Below, one piece after another: positions 29,801 to 38,043 of a DNA stretch of 64,000 nucleotides. Each line of letters begins with the position of its first letter. The first letter of the stretch is position 1. Under the pieces are notes generated by a model that had not been told where the DNA came from, did no database searches, and was given only the letters and a program-made list of their open reading frames with translations. The translations under genes were made by a program, and so were the position numbers. The stretch comes from Dietzia natronolimnaea (lineage in GTDB: Bacteria > Actinomycetota > Actinomycetes > Mycobacteriales > Mycobacteriaceae): assembly GCF_002289575.1 (NCBI RefSeq), contig NZ_NTGA01000014.1, forward strand, positions 1-64,000, given 5' to 3'.

Positions 29801-30655
29801 GGCAACTCGGGCATCGCGTCCGCAGGTCGTAAAGTCCCCGCGCGCGGACTGGTCGCCGTGCTGTCGTCCGCGCCACAGAAGGCCAAGAAGGGCACGTCGT
29901 GGCTCGGGTCGCCGCCGCAGAAGCTGCCCAGGGCGGTGGCCGACGGGGAGAGCGACGCGCGCACCTACCAGCCGCCGCGGCGCCTGAAGGTCGCCCGTGC
30001 CGCGTGGGAGACCCTGCGCCTGGTCCCGGTGTGGCTCTCGTTCCTCCTGTTGGTGAGCACTCTGCTGGTGATGCAGCAGATCCATCGGGAATGGGGTTTC
30101 GGCCTCGCGGCGCTGACCTCCGGCGTCACCCTGGCGTATGCCGGATTGGTGGCGCTGCTGCTCGCGGTCCTGGCCAAGTGGATCCTGGTGGGCCGGATCC
30201 GCGCGGGCGACCAGCCACTGTGGTCCTCCTTCGTGTGGCGCAACGAGGTGGCCGACTCCTTTGTCGAGCTCCTCGCCGCGCCCTGGATGGCCCGGCCCGC
30301 CACCGGGACACCGATCCTCACCGCGATGCTGCGGCTGCTCGGGTCGCACATCGGCCGGGGCGTGTGGTGCGAGTCCTACTGGCTGCCCGAGGCCGACCTG
30401 ATCTCGGTCGGTGACGGCGCCACCGTCAACCGCGGCTGCGTGGTCCAGACCCATCTGTTCCACGACCGCATCATGCAGATCGACCGGGTGACGCTGGCCG
30501 ACGGCGCGACCCTGGGCTGCCATTGCGTGACCCTCCCGGCGTCCTCGATCGGCGACGGCTCCACCGTGGGACCGGCCTCACTGGTCATGCGCGGCGACCG
30601 CATCCCCCCGGGAACCCGCTGGCAGGGCAACCCGATCGCCCCTTGGAGGGGTTGA
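26804..30655 (+). CDS. Pls/PosA-type NRPS-like enzyme with acyltransferase-like repeats
   Basis: 1283 residues. Adenylation domain (about 20-490; FTSGTTGLPKG, NTYGPTEAT, YRSGDVV, GRVDDQVKIGGRRLE, Lys in RTSGKVDRA), then a carrier domain with phosphopantetheine serine S534 in ALGGGSLAA. The C-terminal 700 residues alternate membrane helices with three left-handed beta-helix (hexapeptide) segments, near 700-790, 960-1020 and 1185-1275. This is the architecture of epsilon-poly-lysine synthetase relatives (Pls/PosA), single-module membrane enzymes that polymerise or transfer an amino acid; no condensation or thioesterase domain is present. The amino acid cannot be named from sequence. Neighbours are unrelated, so no classical gene cluster is evident. 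Start GTG is leaderless. Confidence 0.85.
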   Translation: MHTIPEQYLRSSQAPSPRTLLDVLDAATQRHPDAPCLDDGSRVLSYREVWKEIHTSARWMQEQGVGAGDRVGIHMPSGGVELYLAILSTLAAGAAYVPVDVDDPADRADLVFGQAQVAAVYTAEGMRVTDPHRPADPSRNRGPGVDDDCWIIFTSGTTGLPKGVAVTHRSAAAFVDAESRVFLTGAPLGPGDRVLAGLSVAFDASCEEMWLAWAHGACLVPAPRSIVKSGLDLGPWLRDRGITVISTVPTLASIWPEEMLADIRLVILGGEACPPELAARLAGEGREVWNTYGPTEATVVACAAQLDGRGEVSIGLPLDGWDLAVVDPAGLPVGYGESGELVIGGVGLARYLDPDKDAEKYAPMDSLGWERAYRSGDVVRLEADGLYFAGRVDDQVKIGGRRLELGEVDTAVSALPGVSAGAAAVKKSDAGQPVLVAYLVADDPAGFDLADAAGILRDRLPAGVVPRLTLVDELPTRTSGKVDRAALPWPLAQTSAAETELEGTDAWVAELWSSALGADVSGVDEDFFALGGGSLAAAHVVVAVRERFPSVTVGDIYDRPRLGDFAGYLDELEPVAAVEPRHVRPVGRGTQLVQVLATLPLLTVTGLQWLTWLGIANNVAASVGVPWARPVSWWVLGILAVLLLLPAGRTVVTGLLCRALTAGITPGTYPRGGSVHLRLWAAERLVEVSGVANLEGAGWLTPFARLLGATIGHGVDMHTLPPVTGLLTVGDGASIEPEVDLAGYWVDGDVVHIGTVEIGENAVVGARSTLLPGAVVGRGAHVEIGSAVVGTVKAGKRYAGSPARKRGKRGSSWPAEPAPHNRIWSLVYQLSAVALGAMPLIALAAGLAVVAAGARDATTPGQLFLRAALWSVPGTLVAIVLFAALTLVSVRVLSVGLREGFHPVHSRIAWQAWCSERIMDAARNWLYPLYASMLTPMWLRALGATIGKDVEASTVLLIPSLTTVRDGAFLADDTMVAPYELGSGWMRLEQAQVGKRAFLGNSGIASAGRKVPARGLVAVLSSAPQKAKKGTSWLGSPPQKLPRAVADGESDARTYQPPRRLKVARAAWETLRLVPVWLSFLLLVSTLLVMQQIHREWGFGLAALTSGVTLAYAGLVALLLAVLAKWILVGRIRAGDQPLWSSFVWRNEVADSFVELLAAPWMARPATGTPILTAMLRLLGSHIGRGVWCESYWLPEADLISVGDGATVNRGCVVQTHLFHDRIMQIDRVTLADGATLGCHCVTLPASSIGDGSTVGPASLVMRGDRIPPGTRWQGNPIAPWRG

Positions 30656-30710
30656 GCGGGGCTGAGCGGGGCTGAGCGGGGCTGAGCGGGGCTGAGCGGG
30701 GCGCGGGTAC
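30651..30710 (+). repeat. 10-bp tandem repeat (GCTGAGCGGG), six units
   Basis: Five exact units at 30661-30710 and one variant (GTTGAGCGGG) at 30651 that contains the stop codon of the NRPS-like gene. Likely length-polymorphic. The rest of the 168-bp gap to 30823 shows no gene. Confidence 0.9.
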
Positions 30711-30823
30711 GCGGCGGGTCTGTTCGCCGCCGGCGGGGATGCGCGGCGGGTTTGGACCGGACTCGCCGCGCACCCCCGTGGGTTCCGTGCAAAGACCCCG
30801 CGCACCCGGGCGGGACTTGCCGG

Positions 30824-31219
30824 TCAGCCGCCAGCGATCGCCCGGAGCGCCTCCAGGTGCGACCCGTAGGCCCTGCGACCCTCGCGGCTCAGCGCCAGCC
30901 AGGTCCGGGGTCGCTTTCCCACGTACCCCTTGCGCACTTTGAGGTACCCGGCCTTCTCCAGCACCGCGACCTGCTTGGACAGCGTCGAGTCGGAGACCTC
31001 CACGGCGTCGCGGATCGTGGCGAACTCGGCGTCGTCGACCCCCGCAAGGGCGGCGACGATGGAGAACCTCACCGGTGCGTGGATGACCTCGTCGAGCCGG
31101 TGACGCGCGTGCCCTTCCGCCCGGCCGTCGGAGTCGTCGGGGCCGTCTGGGACGTCGGGGGCAGCGGCGTGACCGCCAGCGGTGTCGGTCCCGGCGGCGT
31201 CGCCTGTCGAACCGCTCAC
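30824..31219 (-). CDS. Winged-helix transcriptional regulator
   Basis: 131 residues. After a 35-residue Asp/Gly-rich start comes a winged helix (VIHAPVRFSIVAALAGVDDAEFATIRDAVEVSDSTLSKQVAVLEKAGY, wing VRKGYVGKRPRTWLALS), of the small ArsR/MarR-like type that controls its own operon. No metal-binding cysteines. Start GTG 31219 overlaps the stop of the upstream membrane-protein gene (GTGA), so the pair is one operon. The inverted repeat at 31724-31754 is the likely binding site. Confidence 0.85.
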   Translation of the reverse strand: MSGSTGDAAGTDTAGGHAAAPDVPDGPDDSDGRAEGHARHRLDEVIHAPVRFSIVAALAGVDDAEFATIRDAVEVSDSTLSKQVAVLEKAGYLKVRKGYVGKRPRTWLALSREGRRAYGSHLEALRAIAGG

Positions 31220-31665
31220 CGCGAGGCCCCCCGCCGTGCGATGCGCGCGGCGGCGATCAGTCCGGGCACCGCCACCAGCACCGCGCCGAGGAGATACCAC
31301 CAGGGGGTGAGGCCGATCGTGGTGCGGATGACGTGCAGGCCGGTGACGACGACGAGCACCATCACCCCGGAGCCCACGACCCCCCAGAAGGATGTCCGGG
31401 CCGAACCACGGGGGCTGGCGCCGATCGCCCGCCGCTGCCAGGCGATCACGGCGAGCAGAAGCACCGCGTACGGCACCATCGCCCAGTCGGAGAACATGAT
31501 CGCGATGGTCCCGGCACCCATCACCACCGCGATGAGCGCGGTGAACCAGGCGAAGATCCGGGCATCGCGCGTGGAGCTGACCGGCGGGCGCCCCTCGACC
31601 TCCGCGAGGAGCCTGGCGGCCTCGGCGCGATCGACCGCGCCGGTGGTGTGATTCTCCGTGGTCAT
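31216..31665 (-). CDS. Four-helix membrane protein, partner of the regulator
   Basis: 149 residues with four transmembrane helices in two pairs (FTALIAVVMGAGTIAIMF, VPYAVLLLAVIAW, VVGSGVMVLVVVTGLHVI, WWYLLGAVLVAVPGLIAAA). No family known to me. It is first in a two-gene operon with the winged-helix regulator; similar pairs occur widely in actinobacteria. ATG 31665 follows GGGAAGGGTGAAGTC. Confidence 0.75.
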   Translation of the reverse strand: MTTENHTTGAVDRAEAARLLAEVEGRPPVSSTRDARIFAWFTALIAVVMGAGTIAIMFSDWAMVPYAVLLLAVIAWQRRAIGASPRGSARTSFWGVVGSGVMVLVVVTGLHVIRTTIGLTPWWYLLGAVLVAVPGLIAAARIARRGASR

Positions 31666-31716
31666 GACTTCACCCTTCCCGTGACGTCGCCGGGACCCCG
31701 CCCAGCTGACAACCCG

Positions 31717-31754
31717 ATACTAGGAAACTACTTTCCAACTTGGCAAGTAGTTTC
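31717..31754 (-). promoter_or_regulatory. Promoter with 31-bp inverted-repeat operator for the regulator operon
   Basis: Arms GAAACTACTT (31724-31733) and AAGTAGTTTC (31745-31754) are exact complements. On the minus strand TTGCCA and TAGTAT, 18 bp apart, form a good promoter, and the arms cover the spacer and -35. This is a repressor site, probably for the adjacent winged-helix protein. Confidence 0.7.
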
Positions 31755-31823
31755 TGCCGATCGCATCACAATGGTGGCGGCGACCGTGGCGATCCCCTGA
31801 GGTCCACTACACTCGCGCAGGTC

Positions 31824-33218
31824 ATGGAATTGAAGGCAGTCAAGAAGGACCTCATCGCCAAGATCGCCGCCCCCCGCGATTCGTCGCGCGCCGATCCGGT
31901 GGACCCCTACCTGCCCAGCGCCGGGAACCACGGCTACCGGGTGACCCGGTACGAACTGGACCTCACCTACAAGATGAGCTCCAACAACCTGCGCGGCCAG
32001 GCCGTGATCACCGCCACGGCCACCGAACCGCTCGAGTCCGTCCAGCTCGACCTCTCCCCACACCTCGACGTCGCCAAGGTCTCGCTAGACCGTGGCCGGG
32101 TCGCCCGGTACAGCCGGCCGCGGGGCAAGCTCACCGTCACCCCGACCGACCCGATCCCCGTGGGCGCGGCGTTCACGCTCACCATCCGGTACTCGGGCAA
32201 CCCGCGCCCGATCCGCGGAGCCTGGGGGGAGGTCGGCTGGGAGGAACTGACCGACGGCGTCCTGGTGGCGAACCAGCCCAACGGGGCCGCCAGCTGGTTC
32301 CCGTGCGACGACCACCCCTCGTCCAAGGCCCCGTTCCGGATCCGTCTCACCACGGACTCGCCGTACCGCGCCGTCGTGACCGGGTCGCTGGTGGGCAAGA
32401 AGCGCAGCGGCAGCACCACCACGTGGGAGTTCGACCTCCCGCAGCCCACCTCCACCTACCTCGTCACCATCAACCTGGGACAATACGAGCACCTGGAGGT
32501 CACGGGCGGCTCGGTGCCGTTCCACGCCTACCTTCCCGCGGACCTCAAGCGGGACTTCCGGGTGGCGTTCGCCCGCCAGCTCGAGATGATCGACGTCTTC
32601 ACCGACCTGTTCGGCCCGTACCCCTTCGGCGAGTACAAGGTGGTGGTGACCGACGACGAGCTGGAGATCCCCCTCGAGGCGATGGGCATGTCCACGTTCG
32701 GACGCAACACCGCCGAGGCGGGGGCGGGTGACGAGCGGCTAATCGCCCACGAGCTGGCCCACCAGTGGTTCGGCAACGCCGTCACCGCCGCCGAGTGGAA
32801 GCACATCTGGCTCCACGAGGGCTTCGCCTGCTACGCCGAGTGGCTGTGGACCGAGTTCTCCGGCGGCGCGGACGCGGGCAGCCACGCGCTGCGCTACTAC
32901 TCCAAGCTGCAGAACTCCCCCCAGGACTTGCTGCTGGCCGATCCCGGCCCCAAAGACATGTTCGACGACCGCGTCTACAAGCGCGGTGCGCTCACCCTGC
33001 ACGCCCTGCGACTGACGATCGGCGACGAGCGGTTCTTCCAATTGCTCCGCGACTGGGTGGCCAAGTACTCGGGAAAGACCGCGACCACCGACGACTTCCT
33101 GCACATGGCCGCCGACCACTCCCCCGTGGACCTCCGTCCCCTGTGGGCCGCCTGGCTGTTCTCCGAACCGTTGCCACCCACCCTCGGCATGCCCGATGAC
33201 CACTCCGGCCGCCGCTGA
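31824..33218 (+). CDS. M1 family zinc metallopeptidase
   Basis: 464 residues, half the length of PepN, as in compact actinobacterial M1 enzymes. Zinc site HELAHQWFGN near residue 309 with the third ligand Glu in HIWLHEGFACYAEWLW. The exopeptidase GAMEN motif reads LEAMGMST, so aminopeptidase specificity is less certain. No signal peptide. TACACT lies 10 bp before ATG 31824, so the leader is very short. It overlaps the next gene by 23 bp, linking it to cell-wall genes. Confidence 0.88.
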   Translation: MELKAVKKDLIAKIAAPRDSSRADPVDPYLPSAGNHGYRVTRYELDLTYKMSSNNLRGQAVITATATEPLESVQLDLSPHLDVAKVSLDRGRVARYSRPRGKLTVTPTDPIPVGAAFTLTIRYSGNPRPIRGAWGEVGWEELTDGVLVANQPNGAASWFPCDDHPSSKAPFRIRLTTDSPYRAVVTGSLVGKKRSGSTTTWEFDLPQPTSTYLVTINLGQYEHLEVTGGSVPFHAYLPADLKRDFRVAFARQLEMIDVFTDLFGPYPFGEYKVVVTDDELEIPLEAMGMSTFGRNTAEAGAGDERLIAHELAHQWFGNAVTAAEWKHIWLHEGFACYAEWLWTEFSGGADAGSHALRYYSKLQNSPQDLLLADPGPKDMFDDRVYKRGALTLHALRLTIGDERFFQLLRDWVAKYSGKTATTDDFLHMAADHSPVDLRPLWAAWLFSEPLPPTLGMPDDHSGRR

Positions 33219-34500
33219 CCCGACCCCCACGACCGGCCGCCACGCCGCGGGTGGGATGCGGGCGCTGACGCTGGCGACGGCGTTCGCGGCCGCCTCCGGC
33301 TACCTGGTGATGCTGGTCGCCGGCCGGACGCTCGGCCCGGCGGACTACCCGCTCTTCGCCACCTACTGGGGCGCCTTCTTCGCCCTGGGCGGCGTGGCCA
33401 ACGGACTCATGCAGGAGGCGACCCGGGCCGTGAGGTCGGCGCGGGTGGGTCCCGCGCCGGATGTCCCGGCACCGGGCACGGGAGGCCGGGTCAGACTCCT
33501 GCCCGCCGGGCTGATGCTGGGCCTCGCGCTGGCCGCGGTCGTCGCGGTGAGCGCTCCCGCCTGGCCACACCTGGGGCTCCCCACGTTCTCCGGGCTGGGC
33601 GTGGCGGTGATGGCGGTGGGGATCCTCGGCTTCAGCCTCCAGGCCGCCACGGCGGGGGCGCTCTCGGGAACCGAGCGCTGGGGCCTGTACGCGGTGCTGC
33701 TCACCGTGGACGCCGCGCTGCGTCTGATGGTCGCCGGCGTGGCGTGGTGGGCGGGCGATGCCGGGCTCGGGTTCGCACTCGCCACCGTCGCCGGCACCCT
33801 CACCTGGGCGCTGATGATCGCCCTGTCCCCGGCCACCCGCGACGCGCTGAGCCATGCGCTCGACGTGGGCCGTGGACGGTTCTGGCGCAACACCGCCTCG
33901 GCGATGTTGGCCTCGGCAGGGACCGCCGCACTGGTGGTGGGTTTTCCCGTGTTCGTCACCGCCACCGTCCGCGAGTCGGACCCCGCGCCGCTGGTCGGCG
34001 CGGTGATCCTGGCCATCACCCTCACCCGGGCGCCGCTGCTGGTGCCGTTGACCAGTTTCCAGAGCGCGATCATCGTCCACTTCGTCCAGCGCCGCGAGCT
34101 CGGCCCGCGCGCGCTGGCCGGCCCGCTCACCCTGGTCGCCGCGGTCGGCCTCGTGGGCGCGGGCGCGGCCTGGCTCGTGGGCCCGTGGCTCATCCGCGTG
34201 CTGTTCGGCGCCGAGTTCGAGCTCCCCGGAGCAGTGCTGGCCGCACTCACCGCGGCCTCCGTCGGTACCGCCGCGCTCATGGTCACGGGCAACGCCGCGC
34301 TGGCCTTCGACCGACACACGCTCTACAACGCCGGCTGGTGGGTGGCGGTGGGGGCCGCGCTGATCCTCCTGGTCTCGGTGCCCGGCCCGCTCGACGTGCG
34401 CTCGGCCATCGCCCTTCTCGCCGGGCCTGGCATCGGGGTGGCGGTGCACGTCGCCGGCCTCGCGGTGATCGCCCGGCTCGATCGGGAGCCCTCCGGATGA
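33196..34500 (+). CDS. Polysaccharide flippase-like membrane protein
   Basis: 434 residues with about 12 membrane helices and the MATE/Wzx-type start (ALTLATAFAAASGYLVMLVAGRTLGPADYPLFATYW). Members move lipid-linked sugars across the membrane. It overlaps the M1 gene (23 bp) and the arabinosyltransferase-like gene (ATGA). In M. tuberculosis a membrane protein holds the same place upstream of PpgS (Rv3630). A role in exporting a polyprenyl-phosphate sugar for arabinogalactan is a fair guess. Confidence 0.78.
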   Translation: MTTPAAADPTPTTGRHAAGGMRALTLATAFAAASGYLVMLVAGRTLGPADYPLFATYWGAFFALGGVANGLMQEATRAVRSARVGPAPDVPAPGTGGRVRLLPAGLMLGLALAAVVAVSAPAWPHLGLPTFSGLGVAVMAVGILGFSLQAATAGALSGTERWGLYAVLLTVDAALRLMVAGVAWWAGDAGLGFALATVAGTLTWALMIALSPATRDALSHALDVGRGRFWRNTASAMLASAGTAALVVGFPVFVTATVRESDPAPLVGAVILAITLTRAPLLVPLTSFQSAIIVHFVQRRELGPRALAGPLTLVAAVGLVGAGAAWLVGPWLIRVLFGAEFELPGAVLAALTAASVGTAALMVTGNAALAFDRHTLYNAGWWVAVGAALILLVSVPGPLDVRSAIALLAGPGIGVAVHVAGLAVIARLDREPSG

Positions 34501-36539
34501 GCGAAGCCCGGGTGCTCGCGCGGCGCGCGGGTGAACTGCTGGCGGGGCTCGTCGTCGCCGCACTGGTGGCCACACTGACCCTCACGGCCGTCGATGCGCT
34601 GTCCCTGCCGGAGCCCAGCTGGCTGCCGGAGGCCCTCGGCGCCACCGTCGCCGCGGGACTGGTGGTGCTGGCCGGCTGGCTCCTGCTGCGCGGCGCGCGC
34701 CGGGGCCGAGACAGCGGCCGCGATACCGGCGAGCGCGGACTGTGGCTCCTCGGGACCGCCGGCCCCGCGTTCCTCGCCTCCTCCCACCTCGGCCTGCTGC
34801 TGGCCGGGACGCCGCACTACCTCTACGGCCTCGGCGGCGACCAGCTCAACCGCGTCGCGTACCTGACCCGCTTCGCCGACTCCCCCGCGCTCGCCGACCC
34901 CTTCTACGCCGACGCCGCGCCCTTCTACCCGCCGCAGTGGTTCTGGGTGGGCGGGCGACTGGCCGCCCTGACCGGGATCGAGGGCTGGGAGTTCTACAAG
35001 CCCTACGCGATCGTCACCATGGCGATCGCGGGCGCGATCGCCTTCGTCGCCTGGCGCTGGCTGGTGCCGACCCGGCTCGCGGTGCTGTTCGGTCTGGTCA
35101 CCGCGGTCGTGGGTGGACACACCAACGCCTACGAGCCCTACTCGTGGATCCTCATCTGCCTCCTCCCGCAGGTCGTGGTGGCGACCTTCCTGCTCTGCGC
35201 ACGCGCCGCCGCGCGGTCGCGGGGCACCGACGGCCGCCGACCCACGTGGCCGCTGGTCGTGACGATCGGCGTCTACCTCGGATGGGCCGCCCTGGACTAC
35301 ACGCTCATCGCGGGTGTCGCGGCGTTGCTGGTGGCCCTCGTCGTCGTCATCACCACCTGGCGCCACCGCGCCGACCGACACGTCGTCGTCACTCTTCTCG
35401 CCCGACTGGCGGCGATGGCCGGCATCTCCGCACTGGTCGCGCTGCTGTTCTGGCACCGCTTCCTCCTGGCCGTACTGGGCGGCGCGGAGACCGAGCCGTC
35501 CGTGGCCAACGACTTCGCCCCGGAGATCGGATCCCGCTGGCCACTGCCGATGTTCGAGGTGTCCGCCGCGGGGCTGCTGTGCCTGATCGGGGTCGTGTGG
35601 GTGGTGGCGACCGTGTGGCCGGGCGGCGCCGGCCGCCTGACAGACCGCGGTGCGGCGGCCCTGGGTTCCAGGATCGGCGCCCGGATCGGCGCGCGTCCCG
35701 AGGACGACGACGAAGCCGACGACGAGGCCGACGACGAGGCCGCGTTCTCCCGGCCGGACTGGCCCCTGCCCACCCCGGCGCGCGCACTCGTGCTGGCGCA
35801 AGCGCTGGGGCTGATGATCCTCACGGTCTTCGGGTGGTTCGCGCTCTCGGGGCTGAGGGCGGCCACCGGGTCCACGCTGCTGCCGTTCCGGTTGATCCCG
35901 GCGATCACGTTGGCTCTCGCGCTCGCCGGTGTGGTGGGCTCGCTCGCCCTGGCCCGGTGGGCGGTATCCACGTCGCCCCCGCACTCCCGCGGGCGGGTCG
36001 CCGCGGTGGCCGTGGTGGTGGCCGGCCTGGCCGCGATCCAGATGGTGCAGCACGTCTCCGAGGAGGATTCGGCCTTCGCCGCCGCCGCCCGTGACACCGT
36101 CCCCGCGCCCTCAGCGGTGATGGAGGCGATCGACGAGATGACGCCCGGCCGGGAGCCGTCCGATCTGGTGGTGCTCACCGCGGTCCCGACCGTCTACGCC
36201 TACCGCCCCTACTTCACCTTCCAGGCGCCCGCGCAGGCGTACGCCACCCCGGCCGGCCGCTACACCGAGCGGACGGACGAGATCCGCCGGTGGGCCACCG
36301 CCACCTCCCCGCGCGAGCTGGCCGACGCGCTGGAGTCCGGGCCCTTCCGCGGCCCGGACGTGATGGTGCTCGCGCGGGAGGGCATCCGGACCTGGGGGCT
36401 GCCGGTGGCGATCAACGAAATGCCCCTGGCCAGGAACAACAGCCGGGAGACGATCCGGTTCTCCCCGGCGCAGTTCGCGGACCCCGAGCTCTTCGACGTC
36501 CGCGGGGTGGGCTCGAGAGTGGTGATCGTGCGACGCTGA
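34497..36539 (+). CDS. AftA-like arabinofuranosyltransferase (GT-C membrane protein)
   Basis: 680 residues with 11-13 helices. The segment YLYGLGGDQLNRVAYLTRF near 110 and the following FYPPQWFWVGGRLAAL...GWEFYKPY resemble AftA, which puts the first arabinose on galactan from decaprenyl-phospho-arabinose. The C-terminal 150 residues form an extracytoplasmic domain ending in FDVRGVGSRVVIVRR, also AftA-like. An acidic run (DDDEADDEADDEA) lies in one loop. AftA is normally in the emb locus, so this may be a paralogue for another acceptor. ATG overlaps the flippase stop. Confidence 0.62.
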   Translation: MSEARVLARRAGELLAGLVVAALVATLTLTAVDALSLPEPSWLPEALGATVAAGLVVLAGWLLLRGARRGRDSGRDTGERGLWLLGTAGPAFLASSHLGLLLAGTPHYLYGLGGDQLNRVAYLTRFADSPALADPFYADAAPFYPPQWFWVGGRLAALTGIEGWEFYKPYAIVTMAIAGAIAFVAWRWLVPTRLAVLFGLVTAVVGGHTNAYEPYSWILICLLPQVVVATFLLCARAAARSRGTDGRRPTWPLVVTIGVYLGWAALDYTLIAGVAALLVALVVVITTWRHRADRHVVVTLLARLAAMAGISALVALLFWHRFLLAVLGGAETEPSVANDFAPEIGSRWPLPMFEVSAAGLLCLIGVVWVVATVWPGGAGRLTDRGAAALGSRIGARIGARPEDDDEADDEADDEAAFSRPDWPLPTPARALVLAQALGLMILTVFGWFALSGLRAATGSTLLPFRLIPAITLALALAGVVGSLALARWAVSTSPPHSRGRVAAVAVVVAGLAAIQMVQHVSEEDSAFAAAARDTVPAPSAVMEAIDEMTPGREPSDLVVLTAVPTVYAYRPYFTFQAPAQAYATPAGRYTERTDEIRRWATATSPRELADALESGPFRGPDVMVLAREGIRTWGLPVAINEMPLARNNSRETIRFSPAQFADPELFDVRGVGSRVVIVRR

Positions 36540-36571
36540 CCGGCCGGGCCGTATTTCAGGCGGGCGGCGGA

Positions 36572-36919
36572 TCAGGCGGGGCGCAGCGTGCTCGGCGCGG
36601 GGAAGGGCACGACGATCTCGCGGCCCACATCCTCAACGGCGTCAGTCAACGCTGTGGAGAGGACAATGCGGTCGTCATAGACGTGGGCGATGCGGACCAC
36701 GGTGTCGCGGCCTTCCTCCTCGACGACGTAGCGATCCATCAGGAACCGCAGGCCGATCTCGTCGAGCACGCCCTCCGTGTCGTACCACTCGTCGACCGGG
36801 TCCAGCGGACGGCCGAGGCGGTCTATCGGCACGACCTGGGGCTCGGCGACAATCATGTCGATCCAGCCGATCGTTTCGCCGTCCTCGCGGCGGTGCGGGA
36901 TCCACTGCTCGGGAACCAC
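36572..36919 (-). CDS. Conserved small hypothetical protein
   Basis: 115 residues, acidic, soluble, no motif I recognise; it has a pattern of alternating strands (VVPIDRLGRPLDPVDEWYD, DTVVRIAHVYDDRIVLST). GTG 36919 has GGGAGG at good distance, which supports the start. Unrelated in strand to the flanking sugar genes. Confidence 0.6.
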   Translation of the reverse strand: MVPEQWIPHRREDGETIGWIDMIVAEPQVVPIDRLGRPLDPVDEWYDTEGVLDEIGLRFLMDRYVVEEEGRDTVVRIAHVYDDRIVLSTALTDAVEDVGREIVVPFPAPSTLRPA

Positions 36920-37084
36920 CTGACCTCCCTCCAGCCACTCCGGCTATTCACCTGCCGCGAATTCTGGTCGTGCCCAGTGCGGCACGGGGGCCGGCGCCGT
37001 TCCGCCGCAGCAGCGACGACCAGACCGACACCGCCTCCGCCTGCGCCGACATGACGCCCAGCGGACACTGCGCCCGCCCCGGGG

Positions 37085-37981
37085 TCAGAACTTCCTGAAG
37101 CTGTGGCCGAGGAGCCGCTTGCCGCCTTCGGTGAGCTTGCCGGCCCGGGCCGCGGTGGGCAGCAGCGACAGCGAGTTGAGCCGGGAGGTCACGTGCAGTC
37201 GCGCGGCCCGCTCGGCCTTCTTCCAGCCCCGGGCGGCGAACGCGTCGGCCTCGGCGGCGAAGAAGCGGGCCTCCTCGTCGAAGCGGCGGCCGTCGAGCGC
37301 GCGCACCGAGGAGTCGGACGCCGAGTGGCGGCGGTAGAGGAACGCCAGCGTCGGGTCGTAGACCATGTGGCCGCCGGCGGTGATCACGTCGACGAGCAGC
37401 GCCAGGTCCTGGACCACGTCGAGCCCCTCGCGGAACCCGATACGGCGGATCCACTCGGAACTCCACGCCAGGGACGGGAAATAGGTCCAGTTGCCGTGCA
37501 TCAGCGAGGTCATCAGCTTCTCGCCGTGCAGGACCGTGCGCCCGTCAGTCCTGGGCTGGGTGAACGACTTGACGGTGTCCGACAGCGGCCGGACAGGCGC
37601 ACCGTGCTCGTCGATCACGCTGACGCCCACCTCCATCACGGCGGCGTCAGGCACGGCCGCGAACCCGTCGGCCACCACCTGCAGGTAGTTGGGCAGCATG
37701 ATGTCGTCGGCGCCCATCACCACGACGATCGGCGCGGTGACCATCTCCAGGCACTTGCGGTAGTTGCCGTTGGCGCCGAGGTTGGCCTCGTTCTTCTCGT
37801 ACGTCACCCGCTCGTCGCGTGCGGTGATCTCCCCCATGTAGCGGGCGGGCTCCGGGTCCGGGTAGCCGTCGTCCACCACGACCAGTCGGAAGTCCGAATA
37901 GCTCTGGGAGAGAACGCTGTCCACAGCCTTCTTGAAGTGGCCGACATCCCCGTAGTAAGGGAGCATCACATCGATGGCCAT
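37085..37981 (-). CDS. Glycosyltransferase family 2
   Basis: 298 residues. GT-A fold: VMLPYYGDVGHFKKAVDSVLSQ at the start, VVVDDGYPDPEP, the metal/nucleotide Asp pair in VVMGADDIMLPNYL, and an RRH segment near 215. No membrane helix, so cytoplasmic and possibly membrane-associated. It is divergent from ppgS over 62 bp. Sugar and acceptor unknown. The 165 bp upstream of its stop side (36920-37084) hold no convincing gene. Confidence 0.85.
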   Translation of the reverse strand: MAIDVMLPYYGDVGHFKKAVDSVLSQSYSDFRLVVVDDGYPDPEPARYMGEITARDERVTYEKNEANLGANGNYRKCLEMVTAPIVVVMGADDIMLPNYLQVVADGFAAVPDAAVMEVGVSVIDEHGAPVRPLSDTVKSFTQPRTDGRTVLHGEKLMTSLMHGNWTYFPSLAWSSEWIRRIGFREGLDVVQDLALLVDVITAGGHMVYDPTLAFLYRRHSASDSSVRALDGRRFDEEARFFAAEADAFAARGWKKAERAARLHVTSRLNSLSLLPTAARAGKLTEGGKRLLGHSFRKF

Positions 37982-38028
37982 CGGGGAACCGCCGTCCTTC
38001 TCGTCACCGGGTTATCCGTCCGATCGCA

Positions 38029-38034
38029 TAGTAT
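38029..38034 (+). promoter_or_regulatory. -10 element TAGTAT of ppgS
   Basis: TAGTAT ends nine bases before ATG 38044, so the mRNA leader is only a few bases or absent. Confidence 0.5.
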
Positions 38035-38043
38035 CGACCGGCG

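Noticed and set aside
27281-30523. 1080-codon open frame antisense to the NRPS-like gene
   Set aside because: Typical GC-rich shadow; composition is His/Gln/Arg/Gly-rich without domains.
26804-30655. Nonribosomal peptide gene cluster around the Pls-like gene
   Set aside because: Neighbours are an SDR, a regulator pair and a peptidase with no tailoring, export or carrier genes tied to it.
36948-37052. 34-codon minus-strand frame in the 165-bp gap before the GT2 gene end
   Set aside because: No ribosome site, no recognisable sequence.
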